A stretch of 51,222 nucleotides of DNA from Bacteroidales bacterium (lineage in GTDB: Bacteria > Bacteroidota > Bacteroidia > Bacteroidales > P3): NCBI GenBank assembly GCA_024681475.1, contig JAILAT010000050.1, forward strand, positions 1-51,222, written 5' to 3'. Positions 25,478 through 34,746 of the stretch are shown here, piece by piece; positions within the stretch are counted from its first letter, which is position 1; each line of letters starts with the position of its first letter. A model generated the notes under the pieces. It ran no database searches and was not told where the DNA came from. It saw only the letters and a program-made list of their open reading frames with translations. The position numbers and the translations under genes were made by a program.

Positions 25478-26362
25478 ATGACTGAATTTTTCATAGGAAT
25501 GGTATGCGGCATCGCTCTGTCGCTCATCTTTGGCTTCGGGCCTGCGTTTTTCACGCAGATTCAGGCCAGCATACACTATGGCTATCGCACATCCAAGGTC
25601 ATTCCTCTGGGCATTCTGATTGGCGACTTCGCGATGATGATGGTAGGACTGCTGGCCACCTCCAGTCTGAACAGCGAGACCATGACACAGGTCTTTCAGC
25701 ACGAATGGGTCATCTGCATGGGAGCCCTCGTCATCGCCCTCTATGGAGCCTACCTCATCTGGGGCAAATCCAAGCACACCTCAGAGCAGAATGCCAACGA
25801 GAACATATCGCTTCACAATGTCCAACAGCCGCGTCGTCACAGGCTACTGCTACGCGGCTTCCTCATAGTCTTCGTCAACCCTGGCAACTGGGTTTACTGG
25901 ATTACCCTTGTCACCTTTGTCCGATTTGGCTCCAAGCCAATGGACTTTGGTGAAGCCAGCCTCTTCTTCGGCGGCGTACTGCTCACCAACTTTCTGATAG
26001 ACAACCTAAAATGCAAGCTGTCCTCGCTGCTGAGACAGATTCTCACCTACCGTTTCCTGAAGATTTTCAACGTAGTGACCGGAGCCGTGCTGATAGGCAT
26101 CGCCATATTCATGGCCGTGGCCGGATTCACCAAGAGAGACAACACAGAAGCCACTGCCACACGCCAGCAAGAGGTGATAGAGCAGGTCAGCGGTCAGATA
26201 GAGCAAGTCAGCGGTCACTACAAAGGAATCAAGCTTCCCATCATCACCCTCGACTCGCTAAGGCAACGCGTTCCAAGGTCCGACAGCAATCGCCACAGAC
26301 AACACAACCATCGCCGCTCCACCAACAAGGTGCAGCAAAACAATCAGGGAAACAAAAAATGA
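25478..26362 (+). CDS. LysE-family transporter
   Basis: A 294-aa inner-membrane protein with six hydrophobic segments and the LysE/RhtB pattern: GIALSLIFGFGPAFFTQIQASI at the N-terminus (first helix with the conserved G-P), LGILIGDFAMMMVGLL, then FLIVFVNPGNWVYWITL with the NPGN motif typical of the fourth helix. Substrates of the family are amino acids or related small molecules exported from the cytoplasm; the substrate here is unknown. The C-terminal 65 residues are a hydrophilic Gln/Arg/His-rich tail beyond the normal family end, including a 21-nt tandem duplication (26176-26217). Confidence 0.82.
   Translation: MTEFFIGMVCGIALSLIFGFGPAFFTQIQASIHYGYRTSKVIPLGILIGDFAMMMVGLLATSSLNSETMTQVFQHEWVICMGALVIALYGAYLIWGKSKHTSEQNANENISLHNVQQPRRHRLLLRGFLIVFVNPGNWVYWITLVTFVRFGSKPMDFGEASLFFGGVLLTNFLIDNLKCKLSSLLRQILTYRFLKIFNVVTGAVLIGIAIFMAVAGFTKRDNTEATATRQQEVIEQVSGQIEQVSGHYKGIKLPIITLDSLRQRVPRSDSNRHRQHNHRRSTNKVQQNNQGNKK
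26176..26217 (+). repeat. Two-copy 21-nt tandem repeat
   Basis: Two adjacent 21-nt units (26176-26196 and 26197-26217) differ at one base and encode IEQVSGQ and IEQVSGH in the hydrophilic tail of the LysE-family protein. Confidence 0.85.
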
Positions 26363-26369
26363 CGGGGGA

Positions 26370-26921
26370 TTACAATCCCAACTTTTTCATCATCTGCGGC
26401 TTGATTTCCGTGGGGAATATCTGTTGATATTCATCCCAGGTGTAGCGCTGCGAGTCGCCATTGCAGAGATACCACAGCACCATGGAGAAATCATAGGCCG
26501 ACTGATAGCCTTGCAGAATCTGCATCAGGTTGCCCGACTTGGTGAAGACTGCGAAGGATGGATAGCCAATCTTCTGGCCCAGGATAGCTCGTGTAAATGA
26601 GTGTGTCTTACCCGATTGGGCATTGGTATACTTGGTGCCGTTCCAAGTGAAGGTGGTATTGCATTCGGCATCGAAATGCACAGGAATATAGTATTTGTTC
26701 AGGATAGCGGCCACCACAGGGTCGGTAAAGGTATCACGATCCATCTTCTTGCACCATCCACACCATGAGGTATAGAAATCTATGAAAAACAACTTGTTGT
26801 TGCTTGCCGTATTCACTTGCGAGGCCTGCTCAATGGTCTGCCACTTCACCTGAGCCTTCACTGTGCTTCCGATTCCCATTGCGACAAATGCCACCAATAA
26901 TATAGCTATTTTTTTCTTCAT
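26370..26921 (-). CDS. Secreted thioredoxin-like protein
   Basis: A 183-aa protein with a signal peptide (IAILLVAFVAMGIGSTVKAQ) and a thioredoxin fold: LFFIDFYTSWCGWCKKMDRDTF carries the CGWC redox motif at about residues 54-57, with the cis-Pro in GYPSFAVFTKSG. It is of the thioredoxin_7/DUF255-like type found in Bacteroidota periplasms, and would reduce or isomerise disulphides. The C-terminal 35 residues are helical. The gene is convergent with the LysE-family gene, with just 7 nt between stops, and has no partner on its own strand except the pseudogene upstream. Confidence 0.87.
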   Translation of the reverse strand: MKKKIAILLVAFVAMGIGSTVKAQVKWQTIEQASQVNTASNNKLFFIDFYTSWCGWCKKMDRDTFTDPVVAAILNKYYIPVHFDAECNTTFTWNGTKYTNAQSGKTHSFTRAILGQKIGYPSFAVFTKSGNLMQILQGYQSAYDFSMVLWYLCNGDSQRYTWDEYQQIFPTEIKPQMMKKLGL

Positions 26922-27057
26922 TTTCTTCTTTTAAACTATTGATTCTTATACATTGAATTGGGGTAACGCAATATACATTCTTATATTGTGTCCTTTAACA
27001 AACTTTATGAAAAAGTGGGAATAGAATACTTTGTTTTATCCATCTTCCCCTTTGATT

Positions 27058-27383
27058 CTATTCTTGTAAGGCAATCCGAAACCCAATATTAATCCAACCT
27101 TCCCACAACTTATTACATTGTTGACTCACAGCGGTTTACGTCACTGCAATTCTTCGATCCTGAGTCACTTCTGTCTCTCCGATATAGTAATCAGACAACG
27201 TGACCTCATTGTTCGAATTGCCTGAATCATCATAATCTTCTCCCATCGTAAATATTCCACCTTCAACAAATACCATTGTGAAACGGACTCCCTTTACATT
27301 GAAAGTCTGCTTTCCTTTATCATTTATGCCCATCCATTGAATGCCACAATCAGCATCATGACAGATATCATCATCTTTCTCAT
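27058..27383 (-). pseudogene. Broken formylglycine-generating-enzyme-like gene
   Basis: Three pieces of one gene are visible. An ATG at 27383 opens a signal peptide (MRKMMISVMMLIVAFNGWA) that hits TAA. A shifted frame (27333-27136) reads GVRFTMVFVEGGIFTMG and TLSDYYIGETEVTQ, the N-terminus of the SUMF1/FGE-sulfatase family as found in Bacteroidota. After a stop, the last codons INIGFRIALQE and a TAG at 27058-27060 match the usual C-terminal end of the same family. So about 600 nt of the middle are missing, plus one frameshift. This is decay rather than a truncated functional gene. The 136 nt between this and the thioredoxin-like gene hold nothing else supportable. Confidence 0.75.
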
Positions 27384-27410
27384 ATTCAAATCATTAAACA
27401 ATCTTTATAC

Positions 27411-28739
27411 TCACCACTCCACCTGCCAGTCGCCCTCTTTTTCGTTTTTGTTGGGGTCGTATTCCTCTTCGCGGTCCTGACGGTCGCGCACACGGAAAAG
27501 TTTGCCCAGCCAATCGTCTTTTTTCGACTTGGTCTTGCCCGGATTGGCCTTGTCCTCCTCGATAATTTTCTCTATCTGTGACACAAAGTTAGCCACATAG
27601 GCTTCCGAGACGTTCTCATCCTTATGTATTTGGGCGCCAGTATAGTAATGTCTAATGATAGAGTCGTAGGAAAAGCCTAGCGCCACCATCCGGATGGTGC
27701 CCTCCTGACTGAGGCCGACACCGTGGCCATAGCCGCGTCCGTGCAACACCACATCGTTGGAACTGGGGTCATTGGTCACAGTGAAGTAGGTCGACTTGAG
27801 CTTGAAATCGGTGCGCACACGCGTCAGGGGCACGCCGACAATCTTGCTCTTGCGCTCAGTCTGTTCGAAGCTGAGCAGCTCGTTGCGGACCTCGGGGTCA
27901 TGAATGTTGACTTTATGGGTGTTGGCAAAATAATTGAGCCACTTGTCGCGGTTGATCACCTTGGTCCATTCGCTCTGCCGCATACGATACGAGAAGGTGT
28001 CCTGCACCGAACGCAGATATGGCAGCGCCGCACGCCATACATCCTCTGAGTTGCAGGTCTGCCCGCCCGAGTTGGAATGGAAGGGTGTCTCAATGAGGTG
28101 GCCAGCTTCGTCGACTATCATTTGGCCTGACGACTGCATGGTGCCCAGCATGATGTCGGGCCGCACACAGCGGTTCAAATAGGCCTGACAGTGCACCTGG
28201 TCGCAGAAATTATAGCCGTCAGCCTTGTGTTTCTTGATATTACGCATGGCCCAAGTGCGCGAGATGGTAGCCTGGATGCGGAAAATGTCGCTCTGGGTGC
28301 CATAGATTTCCGACTGCACCACGCCAGCGAGATATGTCTCGAATTCCACCTCGTTGATAATTCGAAGATTAGACTTGTCGAAATTCGACACCACCAAGTC
28401 GCCCTCGTAGGTACGCTGAGTCACATTCTTGGGGTTTAAGCAAAGAATGCAGGCCGTATCGGTAGCACGGAGCACAGCATTGCGATAAGTGCCATACTCA
28501 TAACCGTTGACGGCGACATAAACACCAGTTGCCGTTGCTTTTAGCTCAACCGACATTCCCTCGCCCAAATCGGGCTCGAGCAACAGCGTGTCGTTGGCGT
28601 AGAGGTTGTAGAGTCCCAAATCGAACGACACATAGAGCGTCTCAATCTTGTTGTTCGAAAAGAGACGCACCTTCACCTTTTCCGCCCGCAGCGGGAGGCA
28701 AACAACCAGCAACATGACAATAAACAGTATTCTTCTCAT
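27411..28739 (-). CDS. SpoIID/LytB-domain protein
   Basis: A 442-aa exported protein (signal peptide RILFIVMLLVVCLPLRA) with the SpoIID domain: INEVEFETYLAGVVQSE with the conserved Glu of the transglycosylase-type site, IQATISRTWAMRN, FHSNSGGQTCNSEDVWR, and the closing GRGYGHGVGLSQEGTIRMA-like strand around residues 350-368. In spore formers SpoIID cleaves peptidoglycan glycan strands; in Bacteroidota the role is unknown, probably wall or envelope remodelling. The C-terminal 60 residues are charged. It lies 6 nt after lpxB, last in the minus-strand run. Confidence 0.9.
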   Translation of the reverse strand: MRRILFIVMLLVVCLPLRAEKVKVRLFSNNKIETLYVSFDLGLYNLYANDTLLLEPDLGEGMSVELKATATGVYVAVNGYEYGTYRNAVLRATDTACILCLNPKNVTQRTYEGDLVVSNFDKSNLRIINEVEFETYLAGVVQSEIYGTQSDIFRIQATISRTWAMRNIKKHKADGYNFCDQVHCQAYLNRCVRPDIMLGTMQSSGQMIVDEAGHLIETPFHSNSGGQTCNSEDVWRAALPYLRSVQDTFSYRMRQSEWTKVINRDKWLNYFANTHKVNIHDPEVRNELLSFEQTERKSKIVGVPLTRVRTDFKLKSTYFTVTNDPSSNDVVLHGRGYGHGVGLSQEGTIRMVALGFSYDSIIRHYYTGAQIHKDENVSEAYVANFVSQIEKIIEEDKANPGKTKSKKDDWLGKLFRVRDRQDREEEYDPNKNEKEGDWQVEW

Positions 28740-28745
28740 TTCGAA

Positions 28746-29897
28746 CTAATTATCTTTAGCAGCCAACTTCACTATCTCCATGGCGGTGCGTTCCGAAGCA
28801 CCCACGCCACCCAACAACTTTGCCACCTCGTCGTAGCTCTCCAACATCGTCTGACGGGCGGCAGCATCTTCGGTAATCATACGGAACTCCTTGTCGAGCT
28901 GTTGGATATTGAAATCACTCTGTATCAGCTCATTGACCACTTTGCGGTCGGCTATGAGGTTCACCAACGATATGAAGCGGATGCGTTTGCCTATCAGGGG
29001 ACGTGCCACAAGCTCGGTGAGTTTGTTACATTGATAGCAGACCACTTCCGGCACGCGGAACAGCGCCGTCTCCAACGTGGCGGTACCCGAGCAGACCAGA
29101 GCGGCATAAGACTCCGACAACAGGTCGTAGGTGCTGTCGAAGACCATCTCAATGTCGGCATCTGACGGCAACAGCGAGCGATAGAACTCACTGCCTATCA
29201 ACGTCATGCCTGCCATCTTGAAACAATACTCGGGATGTTTGCGTGCCACCTTGGCCATCAGCGGTATGGTACGTCTAAGTTCCTGCTTGCGGCTGCCGGG
29301 CAGCAGCGCAACGACAGGCTTAGCCGACGACATCCCAGTAGCAGGTTGTTGTGACATGCGCTGATGGTAGTTTTCCACCTCATCGAGCAGCGGATGCCCC
29401 ACGTAAGTGGCTTGTGGAAAGCTGTTTTCGGCATAGAAGCGTTGCTCGGTGGGCAATATGTAGCAGAGTTTGTCGAGGTCGCGCCGCATAGGGCGTATGC
29501 GACCTTTCTTCCATGCCCAGATCTGCGGAGAGATGTAGTAGAGATTCTTGATGCCCTGACGGTGGGTGAACTTGGCAATCTTCAGGTTGAAGCCAGGGTA
29601 GTCGATGAAGACCATCACATCGGGGCGATACTCCTTGATGTCGCGCTTGCAGAAACGGATATTGCCCAGCACTACAGGCAGATGGGAGGCCACTTCAACC
29701 AGACCCATATAGGCCAGGTCGCGAATGTGGCGCACCTGCGTGGTGTGGCCCTGCGGAAAGGTCTGTGCGGCGGCAGCCATCAGGTCGCCACCCCAGAAAC
29801 GCACCTCGGCATTGGCGTCGGCACGAAGCAGCGCCCTCATCAGGTTGGCGCCATGCAGGTCTCCCGAGGCCTCACCAGCTATGATGTAATACTTCAT
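28746..29897 (-). CDS. lpxB: Lipid-A-disaccharide synthase
   Basis: A 383-aa LpxB that joins UDP-2,3-diacylglucosamine and lipid X to make lipid A disaccharide at the inner face of the inner membrane. Seen: MKYYIIAGEASGDLHGA at the N-terminus, FIDYPGFNLKIAKF, YISPQIWAWKKGRI, VGHPLLDEV, VALLPGSRKQELRR and ALVCSGTATLETAL, all usual LpxB blocks. Length is normal. It is 34 nt downstream of a small membrane protein gene and 9 nt further from surE, the usual neighbourhood for Bacteroidota. Confidence 0.96.
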   Translation of the reverse strand: MKYYIIAGEASGDLHGANLMRALLRADANAEVRFWGGDLMAAAAQTFPQGHTTQVRHIRDLAYMGLVEVASHLPVVLGNIRFCKRDIKEYRPDVMVFIDYPGFNLKIAKFTHRQGIKNLYYISPQIWAWKKGRIRPMRRDLDKLCYILPTEQRFYAENSFPQATYVGHPLLDEVENYHQRMSQQPATGMSSAKPVVALLPGSRKQELRRTIPLMAKVARKHPEYCFKMAGMTLIGSEFYRSLLPSDADIEMVFDSTYDLLSESYAALVCSGTATLETALFRVPEVVCYQCNKLTELVARPLIGKRIRFISLVNLIADRKVVNELIQSDFNIQQLDKEFRMITEDAAARQTMLESYDEVAKLLGGVGASERTAMEIVKLAAKDN

Positions 29898-29931
29898 TTC
29901 CCTTCAGTGTTTTACAGGTTCTGCCATGCGG

Positions 29932-30219
29932 CTACTTCATTCCCACATACTTGATATACAGGTAAGTATAAACCAAAAAAGTCAAGAAAAAGGCAATCAC
30001 CAGCCCCTTCAATGTCATCGGACAACTCTTGTCGTGGGCGTAATAGCGCACCAACAATATTGGCAGGATGAACATGGCTGCGAACCAGTTGATATGCTCA
30101 AAAGGCACGATGCCGAAGAGCAGCAAGGCACCCCACAGCAAGGCTCCCACCAGTATCTCGACAGCCAGACAGATCAACACCCCGGCGGTGTAACTATTAT
30201 GATTAAGCAGTTTCTTCAT
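29932..30219 (-). CDS. Small membrane protein between surE and lpxB
   Basis: A 95-aa protein with three hydrophobic segments (AGVLICLAVEILVGALLWGAL, FAAMFILPILLVRYYA, LVIAFFLTFLVYTYLYI). No motif is recognised. The gene sits 9 nt after surE and 34 nt before lpxB on the same strand, so it is almost certainly co-transcribed. Small membrane proteins are often found at this position in Bacteroidota, but I have no function to assign. Confidence 0.75.
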   Translation of the reverse strand: MKKLLNHNSYTAGVLICLAVEILVGALLWGALLLFGIVPFEHINWFAAMFILPILLVRYYAHDKSCPMTLKGLVIAFFLTFLVYTYLYIKYVGMK

Positions 30220-30228
30220 GATTGAGCA

Positions 30229-31002
30229 TCAGTTTAGAATGTCGGCATAGCGACTGGTTAACAAGGGGATAGAATCGCTATGCGTAGAGTCGATGGTTCC
30301 AGGTACAATGGAGATATAGCCATTGCGTAGCGCCCATAGGTCGGTATCTTCGCCGTTGTCGAGCTCCTCGAAGCGGCCAGACAGCCAATAGTAGTCATGA
30401 CCGTGGGGATCCACGCGGCGCTCGTAGCTGTCGACCCAGCGCGAAGCACCCTGGCGACAGATGCGAATGCCTTTTATCTCATCGTGTTTCAGATTGGGAA
30501 TATTGACATTCAACGTAATACCCGCAGGAATGCCCTGCTGCAACACCTGTCTGACGATGGTCTCCACGTAAGGCAGAATTTCCTCGAAATCACTCTTCTC
30601 GCGATAGTCCACCAACGAGAAACCTACCGCTGTCAGCCCATCGCTGCAGGCCTCACGCACGGCACCCATGGTGCCGGAATAGAGTTCGTTGATGGATGCG
30701 TTGCTACCGGCATTGATGCCTGACAGCACCAAGTCGGGCTTGCGTGGGCAGAAATGCCCCTCTGCCAACTTCACACAATCGGCCGGCGTGCCTGTACAGA
30801 AATAGACCTTGCAATCGTCCTGGATATCGACGGCCCGGACACGCAGCGGAGTCTTTGAGGTGATGGAGTGGCTCAGTCCCGAACTGTTGTGACGTGGTGC
30901 CACCACGACGACATCGCCATACTTGCGCGCCACGCGCTGCAGCGCAGCGATACCTGCTGACTGATAGCCGTCGTCGTTGGTGATAAGTATGAGGGGGCGC
31001 AT
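30229..31002 (-). CDS. surE: 5'/3'-nucleotidase SurE
   Basis: A 257-aa SurE: ILITNDDGYQSAGIAAL with the metal-binding Asn9-Asp10-Asp11 cluster, VAPRHNSSGLSHSIT with the conserved Ser and Asn, GTPADCVKLA, and DLVLSGINAGSNA with the Asn ligand. It hydrolyses nucleoside monophosphates and related phosphates in the cytoplasm. Normal length for the family. It follows the DUF4340 gene by 29 nt and leads into lpxB through a small membrane protein. Confidence 0.96.
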   Translation of the reverse strand: MRPLILITNDDGYQSAGIAALQRVARKYGDVVVVAPRHNSSGLSHSITSKTPLRVRAVDIQDDCKVYFCTGTPADCVKLAEGHFCPRKPDLVLSGINAGSNASINELYSGTMGAVREACSDGLTAVGFSLVDYREKSDFEEILPYVETIVRQVLQQGIPAGITLNVNIPNLKHDEIKGIRICRQGASRWVDSYERRVDPHGHDYYWLSGRFEELDNGEDTDLWALRNGYISIVPGTIDSTHSDSIPLLTSRYADILN

Positions 31003-31031
31003 AGTTCTATTCCAGTATGATTATTTGATTA

Positions 31032-32135
31032 TCAGCGTGCAAAGGTCGACTTGTCCTTGCCCAGGAAGAACGAGGCGGGCTGCAAGATGTTGTCAAAAGA
31101 GTAGTATTGGATCAGCACCGTATCCTTGTTGTCGATGATGGCGTAGAGACGGTTGAGGTCGAACACCTGATACATCGTCGTGTCGGGCATGGCGCGGACA
31201 TCGTCGGGGTTGGAATACTTGATGTATGTCTTCACCTCACGGCTGTTGCCGTCGATGTCGGTGATACGCAAGATGGTACGCGGAGCCCGCGAGAAAGTGG
31301 TGTCCAGCTCGGCCTTCGGCACGGCACGGGCATACTCGTCGAAATTGAGATGCACAAACGAGGAGAGCAGCTGACCTACGCGCAGCGAGTCGAAACCGTT
31401 GACACGTTGCGGCGGGTTAAGCAGCTGGAATGCAAAGCCGTCACCGTCGCGCACCACAGCGAAAGACTCCTCGGGCATCGAGGGAATGTCCAACTCAATA
31501 GAGGCAATCTGTTGCACCGGCAGGTCGACAATCTTGTGGCTACGCCACGCCAGGGGGTCGACGATGAAGCGCGGCAGCAGGCAGCCGCGGAAACCCGGGA
31601 TGTGGATGACGTATGGGACATCGTCGCCTTCGCGATACATGTAGGTCCCCAACATATCCTGCGTGTCGTGGCCTACATAGAAGGTACGGCATTTCTCGTA
31701 GGGGAAGAGGCGCAACTTGCCGCCGAACCATTTGATTCTGTAGTCATTATAGTACACTTCCACCTTGATACTCTTGGCAGCCATCTGCTTGATGATGTTG
31801 GGCACGGCGGCCTTGTTGACCTGGCTACGGATGCGCATCTTGGAGAGTGTCTCAAGCATCAGGTCAATGAGATGACGGCTCGCTGGCCACTGGTTATCCA
31901 CCAGCCAGCCTTCGTCGCCGCCCACATAAGTGAGCAGCAGTTCGTTGTTCTCCTTGTCGGCCATGTATATCTTGGTGAGACGACCCGGCTGGGCGGCCTC
32001 CTCAATCTGAAAGTCCTGCTTGAAAGTCGCTTTGCGGTTGTGTGTAACGGTCACCACGACTGCCATGACACCCAACACCACTATGACAGCGACGATGATG
32101 ATAATTTTGATGATAATATTGTTGCTTTTCTTCAT
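31032..32135 (-). CDS. DUF4340-type membrane-anchored protein
   Basis: A 367-aa protein with one N-terminal transmembrane helix (residues 8-28, IIIKIIIIVAVIVVLGVMAVVV) and a periplasmic part with strand-rich repeats such as KIYMADKENNELLLTYVGGDEGWLV and RLYAIIDNKDTVLIQYY, matching the DUF4340 pattern. DUF4340 proteins often accompany GldG-like auxiliary proteins of ABC transporters, and here the gene is 24 nt downstream of gldG. It likely belongs to the same export or gliding-related complex. Its exact role is unknown. Confidence 0.78.
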   Translation of the reverse strand: MKKSNNIIIKIIIIVAVIVVLGVMAVVVTVTHNRKATFKQDFQIEEAAQPGRLTKIYMADKENNELLLTYVGGDEGWLVDNQWPASRHLIDLMLETLSKMRIRSQVNKAAVPNIIKQMAAKSIKVEVYYNDYRIKWFGGKLRLFPYEKCRTFYVGHDTQDMLGTYMYREGDDVPYVIHIPGFRGCLLPRFIVDPLAWRSHKIVDLPVQQIASIELDIPSMPEESFAVVRDGDGFAFQLLNPPQRVNGFDSLRVGQLLSSFVHLNFDEYARAVPKAELDTTFSRAPRTILRITDIDGNSREVKTYIKYSNPDDVRAMPDTTMYQVFDLNRLYAIIDNKDTVLIQYYSFDNILQPASFFLGKDKSTFAR

Positions 32136-32159
32136 GAGTCTGTATGAGTTAAAGAGTCG

Positions 32160-33944
32160 TTATTTACGTTTCTTGTTTTTGTTCACACTCCGGCTGTAGC
32201 GGAAGTGGCGCCAAGCGAAGACCAACGCGGCCAGCAGCAGCACCGATACAATGGGCACCACGGTGGTGGCGAGCTGATAGACTACGCGTTGCTTCTTGAC
32301 TTTCACCGCGTCGAGACGGCGGGTGGTGATGTCGCGGTGACGTGCATCGATGAGGTATTTGTCGCCAGCAAGATAGTTTATTGCATTGAGGACAAAGGTC
32401 CGGTTGGCAAACATCACATCTATGTGTTTGTCATAGCCGAGCGGCAAGGGGAATATTCCATCTTCGGTAGAAGCAATATCATTGCGAATGATATCGCCGT
32501 CGCTGACCACAATCATCTGTGTAGGCTTGTCACAACGGTCCTTGTAGCCCATCTCGGCGATGGAAGTGAAGGAGTTGGCCAAACGATTGCGCCACATGGA
32601 CTGGAACTCGCCCTCCAGCAGCACCGCCACCGGCAGGTTGCTACGGTTGAACAGCTGATCGTTGAGCGGTATAGTGATATCGTCAAGCTGCACATGTGCC
32701 GGCGCATTCTTGATGTGCACATGGTCCGAGGTCGTCAGCAGCACAGTCTTATCAATATCATTGTTTATCAAATCGATACTACTGATAAAATCCGTCTTCA
32801 CCTCATCCAAGTTTTTCACAATGGGGTGGTCCGAATTTGATTTCAGTGTAGGAAAGTAGTACCATGGTGGATATATCTTACTGTTATCGGAGACCACGAT
32901 GGGTATATTTCGACACCGGTAATCCATGATGAGGTCGCTGTTGATGCGCACGCCATAGTTGAAAAACATCTCGTCGAGACCCAGCGGCAGGCGTGTCGAG
33001 AATGTTTCGCTCTTATACTGCAGACTGTCCATGTCGGCGTCAAGGGCATCGACCAGCCACAGTATTTTGCCACCATACATCACATACTGGTCCAGAATGT
33101 AGAGATCCATGTCGCTGAAAGGCTCGATAGGCTTGGGAACAATCAGCACGTCGAACTTGTTGGCAATCTTGATGGTAGAATCCGGTGTCAATATGCGGCC
33201 CGTCAGGGCATTGATGTTCTGATCCAGCAACACATTCTCCACCGAATAGTCCTCCACCAGCGCCATCTGGATATCGAAGATGTCTATGCGGTCCAGCTCG
33301 CCGTGCCCCAACAGGAAGCCCACACGCGGTTTCATGACACGCGTCAGGCGGCGGATGGCGGTGACAAAATTGTACTCGAGGTTCTCGATGGAGGCGGTGA
33401 TGGCATCCTCGTTCACCACATTAGCCTCGCTCACTCTTTCTGTTGCACTGCCCGCCTGAAGATCCAAGGCCACGTCGCTACCACGGTATGACACCTCGAC
33501 GATGGGGTACACATTCTGTTGTTTCAGCAAATTATCATCCCCTGAGACTATCTTCTTGGCCCCCACGCCCTTGCTGGCGAGTTTCATGTCGAATTGCATC
33601 AACTCGTTTTTATCGGTCATGTCGTTGGGGTTGGTGAACTCGTATTCCACATTCTTGTTGTAGGCGCGGAATTGGTCGAGCATATCTTTTATCTCGTTGC
33701 GGAAACGGCGGTATTCGGCTGGCAGGTCGTCACCGTCCAGGTATACGCGGAAAAGGATGGGTTCGTCAATGCTTTTCAGCAAATCCTTGGTCGAGTCGGA
33801 GAGCGTGTAGCGCTTCTCTTCCGTGAGGTCGAAGCGCGTGAAGATATAGCTGCTGATAATGTTCACGAACAACACCACCAGCACCAAGGCTCCCAGCTCT
33901 ATCAAATGGAGGAGTAACAGATTTCTTTTTTTCTTGCTTTTCAT
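32160..33944 (-). CDS. gldG: Gliding-motility ABC transporter auxiliary protein GldG
   Basis: A 594-aa GldG with an N-terminal transmembrane helix (residues 9-31), then SSYIFTRFDLTEEKRYTLSDSTKDLL, the diagnostic GldG start. The periplasmic domain has VGFLLGHGELDRIDIFDIQ and IVPKPIEPFSDMDLYILDQYV of the ABC_transp_aux family, and a second transmembrane helix near the C-terminus (VVPIVSVLLLAALVFAW). GldA, GldF and GldG form an ABC complex needed for gliding in Flavobacterium; many non-gliding Bacteroidota keep it. No gldA is in the window. The ATG at 33944 replaces an upstream TTG at 33953. Confidence 0.93.
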   Translation of the reverse strand: MKSKKKRNLLLLHLIELGALVLVVLFVNIISSYIFTRFDLTEEKRYTLSDSTKDLLKSIDEPILFRVYLDGDDLPAEYRRFRNEIKDMLDQFRAYNKNVEYEFTNPNDMTDKNELMQFDMKLASKGVGAKKIVSGDDNLLKQQNVYPIVEVSYRGSDVALDLQAGSATERVSEANVVNEDAITASIENLEYNFVTAIRRLTRVMKPRVGFLLGHGELDRIDIFDIQMALVEDYSVENVLLDQNINALTGRILTPDSTIKIANKFDVLIVPKPIEPFSDMDLYILDQYVMYGGKILWLVDALDADMDSLQYKSETFSTRLPLGLDEMFFNYGVRINSDLIMDYRCRNIPIVVSDNSKIYPPWYYFPTLKSNSDHPIVKNLDEVKTDFISSIDLINNDIDKTVLLTTSDHVHIKNAPAHVQLDDITIPLNDQLFNRSNLPVAVLLEGEFQSMWRNRLANSFTSIAEMGYKDRCDKPTQMIVVSDGDIIRNDIASTEDGIFPLPLGYDKHIDVMFANRTFVLNAINYLAGDKYLIDARHRDITTRRLDAVKVKKQRVVYQLATTVVPIVSVLLLAALVFAWRHFRYSRSVNKNKKRK

Positions 33945-33950
33945 GTGTTG

Positions 33951-33958
33951 CAAAGATA
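33951..33958 (-). promoter_or_regulatory. -7 box right at the gldG start
   Basis: On the minus strand TATCTTTG ends 6 nt before the gldG ATG. If used, the transcript would begin at or next to the start codon (leaderless). gldF lies 43 nt upstream, so this would be an internal promoter. No -33 element is clear. Confidence 0.4.
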
Positions 33959-33987
33959 TTTTGCCAAAAACAATGTCATTGAGTAAT

Positions 33988-34722
33988 TTATAGTTGCCAC
34001 TTGCGCGACAGCAGCACCGTGCGCGTCAGCATGACGAACAGGGCGATGACCGACAGGAAATAGACCAAATCGCGCGTGTCTATCACACCGCGGCTTATCG
34101 AATCGTAGTGAATGGCGATGCCCAGATTACGCAGCATCAGCGCCAGATGCCCATGTGTCATCAGGTAAAGCCCGTCGAAGCCTTTGAAGCAGAAGAAACT
34201 CAGCAGTGCGGCGATGATGAAGGCCACTATCTGGTTGCTTGTCAGCGAAGAGGCAAAGAGTCCGATGCTCACGAAAGCGCACCCCAGCAGCAATAAGCCA
34301 ATATAGGAACCTATGACGCTGCCTGTGTCGATGTTGCCTACAGGATCGCCCAACCGATACACAGCCCAATAGTACACCAACGTGGGCAGCAGCGAAATCA
34401 GCACCAGCAGCGAGCCTGCCATGAATTTGGCGAAGACAATGCTGAACTCACCCATCGGCTTGGTCAACAGCAGCTCCATGGTGCCGTTGCGTTTCTCTTC
34501 GGCAAACATGCGCATGGTGATGGCCGGAATGAGGAAGAGGTAGAGCCAGGGGCTCAGCAAGAAAAGGCCCTCGAGGCCGGCATATTTGTAGTCCAGCAGG
34601 TTGAAATCGGTGCGGAACACCCACAGCAGCAACCCCGTGAAGAGCAGGTAGACCACCAAGGTCAGGTAGCCCATCACCGAGGAGAAGAAGCTTGAGATTT
34701 CTTTCTTGAAAAGCGTAAACAT
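33988..34722 (-). CDS. gldF: ABC transporter permease GldF
   Basis: A 244-aa permease with six hydrophobic segments: MFTLFKKEISSFFSSVMGYLT at the N-terminus, LFLIPAITMRMFAEEKRNGTMELLLTKP (the conserved loop of ABC-2-type permeases, here split by reading), FMAGSLLVLISLLPTLVYYW, and a last segment YFLSVIALFVMLTRTVLLSRK. It is the membrane part of the GldA-F-G complex. It is 24 nt downstream of the M28-like gene and 43 nt upstream of gldG on the same strand. Confidence 0.92.
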   Translation of the reverse strand: MFTLFKKEISSFFSSVMGYLTLVVYLLFTGLLLWVFRTDFNLLDYKYAGLEGLFLLSPWLYLFLIPAITMRMFAEEKRNGTMELLLTKPMGEFSIVFAKFMAGSLLVLISLLPTLVYYWAVYRLGDPVGNIDTGSVIGSYIGLLLLGCAFVSIGLFASSLTSNQIVAFIIAALLSFFCFKGFDGLYLMTHGHLALMLRNLGIAIHYDSISRGVIDTRDLVYFLSVIALFVMLTRTVLLSRKWQL

Positions 34723-34746
34723 TGCTAGTATGTAAGAAGTTATGTG

